This document shows, piece after piece, positions 11,438 to 22,989 of a DNA stretch of 64,000 bases. The DNA comes from Apostichopus japonicus (taxonomy: Eukaryota > Echinodermata > Holothuroidea > Aspidochirotida > Stichopodidae), in NCBI RefSeq assembly GCF_037975245.1, contig NC_092562.1, positions 10,581,001 to 10,645,000 of the forward strand. Direction: 5' to 3'. The position numbers and the translations under genes were made by a program. Below the pieces are notes generated by a model that saw nothing but the letters and a program-made list of their open reading frames with translations, was not told the origin of the DNA and ran no database searches. Every line of letters starts with the position of its first letter. Position 1 is the stretch's first letter.

Positions 11438-11686
11438 CAGCCAGTACAGTGAGGCTGAATTCGCATTCCGATAAAGCTCCGGCCGAGTCTGTACAGGTAC
11501 AACGAACGGGTGTCTGGCCAACCGGAAAGAGGTCTCCGCTCTTTTCATTACATACTGGAGTGATAGAGCCATCTTCACTATCTAAACAGCTGCTAATATC
11601 CCATGTTACAAACTGACCAATGTTTCCCTGAAAGCTGGTGACAGGTTGAATGTTGGGACAAGTAGGTGGAGATGGAGGAGTATTAA
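11438..11686 (-). CDS. HYR exon, array copy 3
   Basis: A 249-bp phase 1-1 exon. Class marks: G-N-I-G-Q, D-I-S-S-C, N-E-K, G-D-L-F, Q-T-P. It differs from copy 1 at few positions. Confidence 0.88.
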
Positions 11687-12467
11687 CTGAAAGAAATGAA
11701 AAGAAAAGGAAACTTAACAAAAGGACATCAATATTAAGGCAGTCATTCTTAGTCTTTATTATGTTTCTTAAAATATGTAGACCAAAACACCAACAAGAGC
11801 TCTGTCTACTCGACCCTACAAGAAAATGAACCAAACAAACATTACCACAACACTTTTTTTTACTTAAAACCACAGACAGAAAACCCCATTCATCATAATA
11901 GCATTTGCATTAGATCCAAACACCAAGGATGAAATTAAGCTATGACATCAGCTTTTAACTGATCAGGTTTGACAATCCAAAGCATCATTCACCCACACAC
12001 ACACACCCCATCACCATCACCATCGCATAGATTCCTTTTGCCTCACATAGATGTTTAATACGTATGAGCAAATGAGATTTTCGTTTACCAATTGTGAGCT
12101 AGCAAATCAGCTCTGCCACCATCCATCCCTTTAAGTTTTGTTATTGCACAATGAGAGTTACATGACATAGTTTACAGAGCATGAAATGTTTTCACAACTG
12201 ACTGCCAAAGCCAAAGTCATCTAGTATAACTCAAAGAGCATCTTGCCAATTTTGAGATCATTTGACCGCAAATGACCTCTGACATCCACCAAATTCAGGT
12301 AGGGTGTTTGCAATCACCAAACTAGAGCTACATATTAAGTATGAAGATCAAAAATATGTATTTTTTGAGTTATTGTGTTTTACAAGGTTTTCATACTCTG
12401 ACTTATGTTGACTGCCAATGACCTTTGAAAATTGGCAAAATTGTAGTAGTTTTCAATCAACATTTAC

Positions 12468-12716
12468 CAGCCAGTACAGTGAGGCTGAATTCGCATTCCG
12501 ATAAAGCTCCGGCCGAGTCTGTACAGGTACAACGAACGGGTGTCTGGCCAACCGGAAAGAGGTCTCCGCTCTGTTCATTACATACTGGAGTGATAGAGCC
12601 ATCTTCACTATCTAAACAGCTGCCAACATCCCATGTTACAAACTGACCAATGTTTCCCTGAAAGCTGGTGACAGGTTGAATGTTGGGACAAGTAGGTGGA
12701 GATGGAGGAGTATTAA
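12468..12716 (-). CDS. HYR exon, array copy 4
   Basis: A 249-bp phase 1-1 exon, fully open when read between its splice sites. An A-run difference in the upstream intron (AAAAAAAGG for AAAAGAAAAGG) shifts intron readthrough but not the exon. Class marks: G-N-I-G-Q, D-V-G-S-C, N-E-Q, G-D-L-F, Q-T-P, a mixture of the two main types. Confidence 0.86.
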
Positions 12717-13496
12717 CTGAAAGAAATGAAAAAAAAGGAAACTTAACAAAAGGACATCAATATTAAGGCAGTCATTCTTAGTCTTTATTATGTTTCTTAA
12801 AATATGTAGACCAAAACACCAACAAGAGCTCTGTCTACTCGACCCTACAAGAAAATGAACCAAACAAACATTACCACAACACTTTTTTTTACTTAAAACC
12901 ACAGACAGAAAACCCCATTCATCATAATAGCATTTGCATTAGATCCAAACACCAAGGATGAAATTAAGCTATGACATCAGCTTTTAACTGATCAGGTTTG
13001 ACAATCCAAAGCATCATTCACCCACACACACACACCCCATCACCATCACCATCGCATAGATTCCTTTTGCCTCACATAGATGTTTAATACGTATGAGCAA
13101 ATGAGATTTTCGTTTACCAATTGTGAGCTAGCAAATCAGCTCTGCCACCATCCATCCCTTTAAGTTTTGTTATTGCACAATGAGAGTTACATGACATAGT
13201 TTACAGAGCATGAAATGTTTTCACAACTGACTGCCAAAGCCAAAGTCATCTAGTATAACTCAAAGAGCATCTTGCCAATTTTGAGATCATTTGACCGCAA
13301 ATGACCTCTGACATCCACCAAATTCAGGTAGGGTGTTTGCAATCACCAAACTAGAGCTACATATTAAGTATGAAGATCAAAAATATGTATTTTTTGAGTT
13401 ATTGTGTTTTACAAGGTTTTCATACTCTGACTTATGTTGACTGCCAATGACCTTTGAAAATTGGCAAAATTGTAGTAGTTTTCAATCAACATTTAC

Positions 13497-13745
13497 CAGC
13501 CAGTACAGTGAGGCTGAATTCGCATTCCGATAAAGCTCCGGCCGAGTCTGTACAGGTACAACGAACGGGTGTCTGGCCAACCGGAAAGAAGTCTCCGCTC
13601 TGTTCATTACATACTGGAGTGATAGAGCCATCTTCACTATCTAAACAGCTGCCAACATCCCATGTTACAAACTGACCAATGTTTCCCTGAAAGCTGGTGA
13701 CAGGTTGAATGTTGGGACAAGTAGGTGGAGATGGAGGAGTATTAA
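13497..13745 (-). CDS. HYR exon, array copy 5
   Basis: A 249-bp phase 1-1 exon, open between its splice sites. Class marks: G-N-I-G-Q, D-V-G-S-C, N-E-Q, G-D-F-F, Q-T-P. Closest to copy 4 in both exon and intron. Confidence 0.86.
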
Positions 13746-14524
13746 CTGAAAGAAATGAAAAAAAAGGAAACTTAACAAAAGGACATCAATATTAAGGCAG
13801 TCATTCTTAGTCTTTATTATGTTTCTCAAAATATGTAGACCAAAACACCAACAAGAGCTCTGTCTACTCGACCCTACAAGAAAATGAACCAAACAAACAT
13901 TACCACAACACTTTTTTCTACTTAAAACCATTGACAGAAAACCCCATTCATCATAATAGCATTTGCATTAGATCCAAACACCAAGGATGAAATTAAGCTA
14001 TGACATCAGCTTTTAACTGATCAGGTTTGACAATCCAAAGCATCATTCACCCACACACAAACACCCCATCACCATCACCATCGCATAGATTCCTTTTGCC
14101 TCACATAGATGTTTAATACGTATGAGCAAATGAGATTTTCGTTTACCAATTGTGAGCTAGCAAATCAGCTCTGCCACCATCCATCCCTTTAATTTTTGTT
14201 ATTGCACAATGAGAGTTACATGACATAGTTTACAGAGCATGAAATGTTTTCACAACTGACTGCCAAAGCCAAAGTCATCTAGTATAACTCAAAGAGCATC
14301 TTGCCAATTTTGAGATCATTTGACCGCAAATGACCTCTGACCTCCACCAAATTCAGGTAGGGTGTTTGCAATTACCAAACTAGAGCTACATATTAAGTAT
14401 GAAGATCAAAACTATGTATTTTTTGAGTTATTGTGTTTTAAAGGTTTTCATACTCTGACTTATGTTGACTGCCAATGACCTTTGAAAATTGGCAAAATTG
14501 TAGTAGTTTTCAATCAAAATTTAC

Positions 14525-14773
14525 CAGCCAGTACAGTAAAGCTGAATTCGCATTCCGATAAAGCTCCGGCCGAGTCTGTACAGGTACAACGAACGGGTGT
14601 CTGGCCAACCGGAAAGAGGTCTCCGCTCTTTTCATTACATACTGGAGTGATAGAGCCATCTTCACTATCTACACAGCTGCTAATATCCCATGTTACAAAC
14701 TGACCAAAGTTTCCCTGAAAGCTGGTGACAGGTTGAATGTTGGGACAAGTAGGTGGAGATGGAGGTGTATTAA
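14525..14773 (-). CDS. HYR exon, array copy 6 (first in transcription order)
   Basis: A 249-bp phase 1-1 exon. Class marks: D-I-S-S-C-V-D (others have C-L-D), N-E-K, G-D-L-F, Q-T-P, and S-F-T-V instead of S-L-T-V near the end. It is the most diverged array copy, as expected for an edge unit that takes less part in homogenisation. Confidence 0.87.
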
Positions 14774-14991
14774 CTGAAAGAAATGAAAAGAAAAGGAAAC
14801 TTAACAAAAGGACATCAATATTAAGGCAGTCATTCTTAGTCTTTATTATGTTTCTTAAAATCTGTAGACCAAAACACCAACAAGAGCTCTGTCTACTCGA
14901 TCCTTCAAGAAAATGAACTAAACAAACATTACCACAACACTTCTTAATCTTTAATCTAAAGGTTCACGCTAAAGACATTTAGCAGATAAAC

Positions 14992-15243
14992 CTGTAGTTA
15001 CTATGACATTAAAAATACATCTGGCGATGTTATTGCTAGCATCAGAATACACATACGTCACTGTTGTCAACCCAACGATAAATGACTGTGTTGGCTAATG
15101 GGATCTAGAGTTCAATCGTTCAGTTCCCGAAATATCAGTCACGATTTGTTCTACCCAAAACATAGGGACACTGGTAACACCTATCTCAACAGTCTCCACC
15201 ACGATCTGAGGGCAACCCATAATATCAGGGGGTGTGGTGTCCA
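14992..15243 (-). pseudogene. HYR exon with in-frame stop
   Basis: A 252-bp stretch with good splice sites (acceptor TTATCTCTTCAG, donor GTTTAT) and phase 1-1. It reads VDTTPPDIMGCPQIVVETVE at the start and ends NNIARCIFNVIVTTG, a clear HYR domain. An in-frame TAG follows S-R-S-H in the middle. Because it is phase 1-1 and a multiple of three, skipping it would keep the receptor frame. A paralogue with a TAG in the same region is at 33471-33700. Confidence 0.75.
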
Positions 15244-17457
15244 CTGAAGAGATAATGATCAAATTGACTTAGACATGCATACATAATCATACCTCCATAA
15301 ATATACACATTTGAAGAAAATATAGCTAACTAGTCATGTAGGAGTTACAATGGCAAAACACTACAATGCACATTGCAGCTAAAGCCGTGGATCAGCTATG
15401 CATATAGGAACCCTTCAGTAAATAGAGTTTCTTCATGACTTGATTCAATGAAAGGTTCAGAAACATTGAAAACAATTTCTTAACCATCAATCAAGTACAA
15501 CAATGTGCAATAACTCAACAACTATGAACCACTAATGAAATAACATTGGACTTCACTCTACACCATACATACAGTGAACTCAATAGAACAAATCTCAACT
15601 TATATATCAGTTTAGTAGATGTCTACACCATGGGTAACCCTTGGGCAACTCCACACTGCTTACAATATGGTTTTCTTACTATTATCCACATTAAGTTCAT
15701 TAATTGTTTAAAGGAATTTTTTAGTGGCAATCTATTGGGTATATGAAAAAAAATCAATAATTTGTTCATCATCATAGTCCTAGTTCAAGAATTTTTCATC
15801 CTATAATTCAGGAGAAGTGCCAACTTAATCTAATATATTTTTAACAGTGGAGAACAATGAGCGCTGTGATTTCATCGCGGCACTTCGTCTCGGAGGCTGC
15901 AGGGACGATATCATCAGCAAGCTACACTTTAGCGAGGAAAGTTCAAATTTCTGAAAGTAAAATAGCGATTTAGATGAAAATGTATCGGTGAAATTGCAAG
16001 TTAGCAATCTATTGAAAAGTTAAAACATTCCAAAATTACCTAAATTGGTGTTCACCATAATATGTTGTTCAGATATTTGTTATTTTGTTAATCACAGCCA
16101 TACGTGAAGTCTGTATACTTTCCTGTGTATTCTATCAAGGCCAAGTTTAGAGTGCAATCTTTTTGTATTCACAGCTGTACGCGAAGCCTGTACACATTCC
16201 TGTTTATTGTATCAAGGCCAAGCTTAGAGTGAGATCGGATCGAATCTGACCAATGTGCCGCACTGACATCGCGTCTTGACGTATGTCAGTGTTAGATTCA
16301 AATTTCTGGCAGGACGGGTCAACATTTCAAGCACTCTATCAAAGAAATTAAAATTCATCACAGGGCAAGGCTTAGATGATATGACCAAAAGAACTGGATC
16401 CCAAATTTCACTAAAAAATTCCTTTAACAGTTGCAACATAGTACAATTGCACTGAAAATGTCTGGTAGAGGAGAGATGTGTGGGTGTGAAACTGACTTTC
16501 TAATACAACTCTGTGTAACAGTCACAGTAGTAAAGTACCAACACGTAATAAATCTTCCAGATACATATCAATTCCTTAGCACAAGCTCCTGTGCATACAC
16601 ACACACTGCTTGAAACCATGCCATTTACCACATGGCACATTTTCCCACTGCAATAACTTACACGCTTTCAGTAGTGACTCAAGTAGTATTTGACAGACAA
16701 AATTGTTTCCTCTTAAATTCTTGGCACAATAGGACTTGGGGGAAGGGAGACGGGGAGGCTGGGGTCAAATATACACACTTTCAAAACGTTTGAGTGAAAA
16801 ACACTGCATTGAAAATGAAAAGTATATATTACAACACAGTGCTTTCTGAAAAGCCCTCCATTTTACCTTAACTTTCCCACAAAAAATAAGCATGGAATTA
16901 AAATACGGAATACAGAAATACCAAATTGCTCAGAATGTTACTCTTCTGTGTGTTGATTGCTGTCACTTTGCGCAAATATAAATCGCCTCCATACTCAACA
17001 TTAATAAGCAATTGCAGTACATGCATGTCTTCATTACCAGGTTTTCAGGCCTAGAATTTCACAATATTATCCAAAAAACAAGGGCTTAAAAAACCTACTG
17101 GCTAAAATCGAATTCCCACGGGCATTTTTTCTAAATTACAGTAAATATCAGTTACTGTACCGGCTTATGAGAGCAACTCAAATATATAGCAGTTATTTTA
17201 CGGAGAGTTATCATGTGTTTATATTCTGAATTTCTATACTGGCAGAAATATGTAAAAGCCATTTTTCTTCTATTGGCAAATGGTGAACTTCACTTTCATT
17301 TAGCCTGATGATATAGTAATTACTAGGCTGCAAACAGCCAAGCTGTTGCTGTTATCCACAAAGACATATCCAACTACATTTCCCAAGAAGAATATTTCAT
17401 TTGGAGCATTGCTTTTTTTCAGAGAGCATGGAAATCATGGTATCAACTAAGGATGTA
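15244..17457. other. Non-coding segment shared with 33.7-34.2 and 41.5-43.5 kb
   Basis: Intron-like sequence with no recognisable exon. It aligns with 33701-34205 (left part) and 41530-43485 (from about 15560 onward) at roughly 90% by eye. It includes a two-copy direct repeat of about 80 bp at 16088-16238 (TATCAAGGCCAAG in both units), present in both paralogues. Short reading frames differ between paralogues, which argues against coding. Confidence 0.7.
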
Positions 17458-17459
17458 TA

Positions 17460-18559
17460 CCCTTACCCAACACGAATAACTATTAAGTATTCGCTAAGTA
17501 TTCGCTAAGTATTTGAATAGCTATATAGTTGGTATTTCAAAAATTTAAGCATTCAGACTTTAGAATAACTAATAGAATACTTGATGTCGCCAGCAGGCCA
17601 ACTCACCAGAACAGACTTTTAAATTAAGTGTATTTACTTTAACATTTGGGTGTGACCTCATGACTGTAAGTTATTTTATTTAATTTTTTGACTGGGCCCA
17701 GATCAGCTGAATATTGCTTGTTATTCATAATTATAATTTCTTTTGATCCAATCCGGTTGAGTTTTCCAGTTTTGATGTATCTGCTCTGTGTTTGGTCTCC
17801 CACCAAACCCAGAGTTCTCTGACCAAGAACAAACATTTATTTTCAGGTGCTAACACCCTTACACTTTGAACAGCGCAAAAATATTTGAAATATACCGCGG
17901 AGGATTTAAAAGCTGAAGCGTTTCCAAAATTTCATCGATCATATTCATAAGACCTACTGTTTTAGTATTCTGTGCTTAATACTCCATTTCAAATAGATAT
18001 TTATTCCTTGTGAATGTTATTTAACTTTTAATAGCAGATTTAATCAAGAAGCTAGGACAACAAGCTGGCCAAATTCCTAACTCTCCTTACTTGGAACTAA
18101 TTAGCATACAAGTATTCAATAAGTATTCAAGTAAGTATTCAGAAACCTGTTAAGCCCTCATAACATAACTAATTAGCATACAAGTATTCGAATACTAGCG
18201 AATAAGTATTCGAATAACTATAAGTATTCGTCAGAGCCGAATTATTTAAATGAGCGAATACTTATATGTAAATGAGCTAAGTATTCAAATAGCTATTCCA
18301 AAAGCTACTCGAATACCTATTCGAATAGCTATTCGAAGAGCGATTCGAATACCTATTCGAATACCTAACAGGTATTCGAATACTTAACTCATTTACATAA
18401 TTCGGCTCTGGCGAAGGCTTATAGTTATTCGTTTTAGTATTCGAATACTTATTTTGTACTGTGTGTTTTATGGTACATTTTCTGAATACTAAGGAAATCT
18501 TTGAATTCTTATCGAATACTTATCGAATACTTATCGAATATATTCGTGTTAGGTAAGGG
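17460..18559. mobile_element. 1.1-kb non-autonomous DNA transposon with TA target duplication
   Basis: Ends are CCCTTACCCAACACGAATA and, inverted, CCCTTACCTAACACGAATA (one mismatch in 19). TA flanks both ends (17458-17459, 18560-18561). The paralogue at about 43484-43493 has the empty site GGATGTATAGATG with a single TA, so this is an insertion made after the duplication. The two ends and a block at 18110-18480 are packed with TATTCG/CGAATA palindromes, including an inverted pair around 'CAGAGCCGAATTAT'. The middle (17580-18110) has no transposase. TA duplication fits Tc1/mariner-like mobilisation, but the ends do not let me name the family. Confidence 0.85.
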
Positions 18560-18561
18560 TA

Positions 18562-19640
18562 GATGTTATCAAGATTAAACAACTACTAAGGGATATCAAG
18601 TAGCTCTTAGAATTGATTTTAAAAAATGGTTTAATAATTATATTGATACTAAAATCACATACTACAATACATCTAATAGCTAGTCAAGTGTCACTTAAAA
18701 TACATTGAAAATCTTTGCCCTGCACTGTGCATGGCATTACACTACACTGATTAGCGTAACATTTGGTAATTTGGAGAACACTTTGACCTGAGAGCTACCA
18801 AATGCTAATCAAACTAAGAATAAAATATATCAAACCAAGACACAATGAAAGACCTTTACACCAAAGAGAGGTAACAAAGCAAGAATCAATTGATTCTCAA
18901 TCTAAAACCAGGTATTTGAGAGGGTTTAAACTAAGAGTTGGAAAATTTTAACCTTTTTTTTTGTACCTTTACTTTGCGCTGGCACCGCAAGCAGAGAAAT
19001 AACTACATAGGGATCAAAATTAACTCAAAAATCTGAGCACCGTAATACTCAATTGGGTCAAATAACCATAATAGGGTGCTTTTTCAACTCTTTACAAAAT
19101 TCTATACAGATACCATTATTCCCAGAAGCATCAACTATCAGTGACTGTTCTCTTTCTCAAAGGCAGAGAAACTGTTCCTGGATCTTCAGACGGAGATGAG
19201 AACATTGCTCTTGACACATGAACACTTTGTTGTAATAATATTACATTTGAATGTTATATTGCAAATGATAACACCAGAGCCTTTTGAATAATTCCAACAG
19301 GGATGGAAGGGGAGGGCAGACTTAGGACTTTGACCCAAATTATAACATTATCAGAGGCTAAACTTTTTTACGAGGGTAATTTAGGGTGGGGAAATGGGAA
19401 AGGAGGTAGATATATGTAGTGTCTACTGACAGCATACAATGACATGTTTTTAGGGACTTCCACATACAATTTGAATGGGCACAAATGTTATCAGGGTTTT
19501 AACATTTATTTTAGAAAAAGAAAGCCATGAGGCTTAGTGATTCATTGCCATGTTAAATAAGAGTAGTTCTTGTAACAAGAAAGCAGAACCACACGCCACA
19601 TATGAAGTTGTATCAAGCATTTCTTTTGGCCTGTTGACAG
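18562..19640. other. Non-coding paralogous segment
   Basis: Aligns with 43494-44190 and then 46540-46975, the partner having about 2.35 kb extra between. No exon, RNA gene or transposon end was recognised. Confidence 0.65.
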
Positions 19641-21600
19641 CAACTGACATAGGTTTCTTATACTCAAAGTGGTTGATCGAAATTCCTATATGAAGTTCAT
19701 GTAAAGCTTTACTTCACATTTATATTGAAAAAGCTGCCAGACTTCCATTTCTATTGACGCAAAATAAACTTTGACATCTACAAAAACCTTAATCGGGTTT
19801 CGTTTATCCAAGAACTAATGTGGACCCACAAATATGATGTTTATCCCAGCCTAACTTTTACGTTATCCTGTCCAAAATGTTTTTGAACTCCGTTAATTGA
19901 CATCAATTGATCTTTGACTCGCATACATTGAAATGGATCAAATTGATAGTATTCAAATTCATCCAACCTATTTTAGGTATCGTATTTTTTCCGACTTGTT
20001 TAACCTCAAACAACATTTTAACCTCCACATAATTTAACAAGACAAACCCAAATATTCAGTATGCAGTTCATGTAAGTTTTGCAAATGGAGTTATGTTTTA
20101 AACTTTTTAGACTTTAACCTCCGGTGACCTCAAATGAATGTGACCACCACAGAAAACTAAAGGCTCCCTCTACTCACGAAGACGGATCTAAACACTAACT
20201 TTTTAGTTACAGAGTTTACAAGGTTTCAGACTCTACAATCTAGTAACCTCAAATGACTCCAGAGAATTAAAAACAAAACAAATTTCCTTGTTCTTATCAT
20301 GGTGGATAGTTTATCCCAGCTTTCTTTATGAAATATTTGAGTGAACACGGTTTTACACTTTGACCTCTGTTGACAGTGATTTTTGACATTTACATAATTT
20401 ACATTGATTATAATATCTTCATTTGTTTCCCGTGATATTAAAATTAACACCCCGGCCAAGTTCATGTGTGATATCTTGCGTCAACAAACTAAATATAGGC
20501 CATCTAGCTCGCAATACCTTAACCATCTTAATGTTCCTATGTCTTGATTGAAAACATTCAGTGATTACTGCTTTGACTGTGATGCCCCTCTCCAATCCCC
20601 TCCCGTGTTTGTGGAACTCACTTCCAGTAAACAGGTCTCTATACTCACTTGATAAGATTAAGCATCATCTTAAACTCATCGTTTTTTTCAAATTGTTTGT
20701 CTGTTTCTTTTTTTTTTTTCCATCACCTGTAAAGCACATTGCGCATCATTTGTTGGATTCAACACTATATTGAAGACTTAAGTTATGATCATTTTCTTAT
20801 TTCTGGTCCCGCAGCCCATTTCTATATAATCATGTATTATATATCTTATGTATATCATTGTAACTTAATGGCAGAAATAAACGAAATGAAATGAATTTAC
20901 TATAAGTTGAATCCATGTACAAAGTATGCAGTGTAAAAGAAACTGGTCTTGTAACTAAAACGGTAATTTTACACTGAGGGTTTTACCTAGTTTTTGACAT
21001 TCCTTACTAAGTCTACAGTAGGGAACCGAGTGTGCTCATGCACACTCACAAGCATAAACTAAGTTTATTTGTACCACAACATACCGGCGTTAAGGGTAAA
21101 AACTAGCTTTATAATTGTGTTATCTAATGTTATATATCACAAGTTATGCAAATGAGTTTATTTTGCAATGGCACATTCAATCAATTTGAAAAATCTCAAA
21201 GCCCTTACAACAAGTGGATCCAAAGTATGTACTTCACCACACGTTTACTTTTGAAGTTACAGTAATTACCATGTTAACTTTCAGACTGTTTCCTCTGTTG
21301 ACCTCAAATAACTTCGACCCTTCACACTAAAGTAAAGAGTTATTGTACTTACTAGGGTGGATCCGCAAGCAAAATATGAAGTTCTCCCAAGCATGACTTT
21401 TGGAATTACAATCTATAAAAAGGTTTAGGCTCAAATTATACCTTTTACTACCACACAACCACATACCAAATTATATGTTGTTCATGATCTACACTGAAGT
21501 TTTGTAGTTACAGTGTTAACAAGCCAAAGCATCACACACACCATTACCATTGCATAGATTCCTTTCCCTCTAGCAGGGATTCAAAATAGAGTTGTTAGAA
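19640..21600. repeat. Degenerate array of about 150-170 bp intronic repeat units
   Basis: Repeated order of words: 'TTGTACTCA...GTGGATC', 'AAGTATGAAGTTCA', 'GCTTTACTTTT', 'ACAAGGTTTTCAGACT', 'GACCTCTGTTGAC', 'CTCAAATGACTTTGACC'. Units are diverged. The same family recurs at 22600-22870, 47880-49710, about 45220-45620 and within each HYR-array unit. The array here is interrupted by a LINE 3' end (about 20470-20893). The paralogue is 47880-49710. Confidence 0.7.
20470..20893 (+). mobile_element. LINE 3' end fragment with GAAAT-type tail
   Basis: A frame reads C-L-W-N-S-L-P-V-N-R-S-L-Y-S-L-D-K-I-K-H-H-L, the last conserved block of CR1/L2-type reverse transcriptase ORFs ('LWNSLP......SL..FK..L'). 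After the stop comes a 3' UTR, ending ATAAACGAAATGAAATGAA. The same insertion is at 48690-49120 in the duplicated copy, so it predates the duplication; a third, inverted tail lies at 52505-52610. Confidence 0.7.
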
Positions 21601-22600
21601 TATCAGTGAAACTTAAAACAGCTTGGTAATGTTCTTAATGGTGTTGTTCTTCTGCATTTATTACTTTTCACTGAACTCCACAAATTTATCAGTTATAACC
21701 ATAAATAAACTTGAATGCTCAAATTATTTTCTGCTCGTAGTTGCCACACATAGAGGAGTTTTGATCATTTAAGACTGAGTTGCATTAGCCATTTCAGTCA
21801 CTTTAATAACTGTTTTATATCATGAAACAAAGCTTAATATTAATATGTTTTGCTTTGTGGCTGGTGCTTTTGTCATGAATGTTTACAAGAGATAGCAATT
21901 CTTAGGCAGTCATTGTTGAGCAGAATGTGGGTTGCAACAACAGTGCCATACGCTGGCTGTGTATACTTGAATGCCACATTTTATTCCACGAGTTAATCCA
22001 CATGTGCGGCTTACAAGGATCAAGAACTTGCGAAATCTCAAATAAAATGAGTCGGTTAATGTCCCTTACAGATAAACTCAATTGATGGCTGACAGATAAG
22101 CTGAGTCAAGCTATCGGTTAATCTATAAGTCTTTATAACCTACTAGCTTTTACAGCTGCTCTAGTACATATCTGGTTCATGCTGGGCTTATCCATGACAG
22201 TGACTGAACGGCTTAGTCTACACATGGTTTGAAGATGTGTTGATTTGTATATGTGTGAGATGTTGAAGTATTGGCACAGGCCCTGAACGACTCTCATGTG
22301 TCTTATTTCCTGTACTGTACTCTCGAAACCACAAATGCTATTTCAATCTTTGAAAAAGTTTTCACATTCCTGTTGTCATCAAAAACGAGATTCCTCATTA
22401 CTCTGACAATACACCATATAATTGCAAAGGTTATGACTTAAATTGAAACCAAGAGCAGGTAAAACAAGAATGCAAAATGCATTAAGGTTTCGATGACTTC
22501 AATACACGAGACTTCTGAAGGTTAGTATAACCAGAAGTAGCTGTTACAATAACACAATGGCATGATAAACACAGGTCATTCTACTGTACGTGGCTATACA
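21600..22600. other. No feature recognised
   Basis: AT-rich single-copy-looking sequence with stops in all frames and no paired splice sites around a known domain. Confidence 0.5.
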
Positions 22601-22875
22601 CACCACCTAAAAAACAATAGGGGTCTTGTACTCAATGTTATGAATCCACACACCAAGTATTATAGGTATCCACGATTTCCGTCGTTAGATATCATGTGAA
22701 AGGTTGTTCAGAGTTTGACCTCTTGTGACCTGTAGGAGATTTTACCTCACAAGCAGTAGGATTCTTGTACTCAATATGACAAATCTATGTACCATGTACG
22801 AAAAGCATCCATGATTTCTACCATGAGAAATCATGTTTTGAAGGTTTTCAGACCTCGACAAATATTTTTTTTAAA
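22600..22875. repeat. Two further units of the intronic repeat family
   Basis: Two tandem units (GGTCTTGTACTCAAT... and GATTCTTGTACTCAAT...), each about 125-130 bp, with the GACCTCTTGTGACC motif between them. Confidence 0.65.
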
Positions 22876-22989
22876 GTACCCGCTATTTGGCAACCATGAC
22901 TAAAAATCTACTCGCGAAATTCCACTCGCCACTAGGCCTATGATTATTTTTCAAGTCTCCAAAGTACAGATCTGCAACCTCAATACTTT

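Larger units (their letters stand above)
8855..14945 (-). repeat. Six-unit tandem array, about 1.03 kb per unit, each with one HYR exon
   Basis: Exon ends at 9389, 10414, 11438, 12468, 13497 and 14525 give unit lengths of 1025, 1024, 1030, 1029 and 1028 bp. Introns are as similar as exons, with mainly single-base changes and A-run or (CA)n length changes, so the units are young or homogenised. Each unit also carries an ACCC(AC)n-CCATCACCATCGCATAG stretch and a TGACCTCTGACCT stretch related to repeats elsewhere in the window. Unit 1 on the left lacks about 30 bp (ATGAGATTTTCGTTTACCAA region) present in the others. Confidence 0.95.

Noticed and set aside
9346-14703. Plus-strand 73-codon frames repeated in each array unit
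   Set aside because: They are antisense shadows of the HYR exons. The minus-strand exons have splice sites, constant phase and domain homology.
8855-14945. CRISPR-like regular repeats
   Set aside because: The repeat units are over 1 kb, contain exons and introns, and the genome is eukaryotic.
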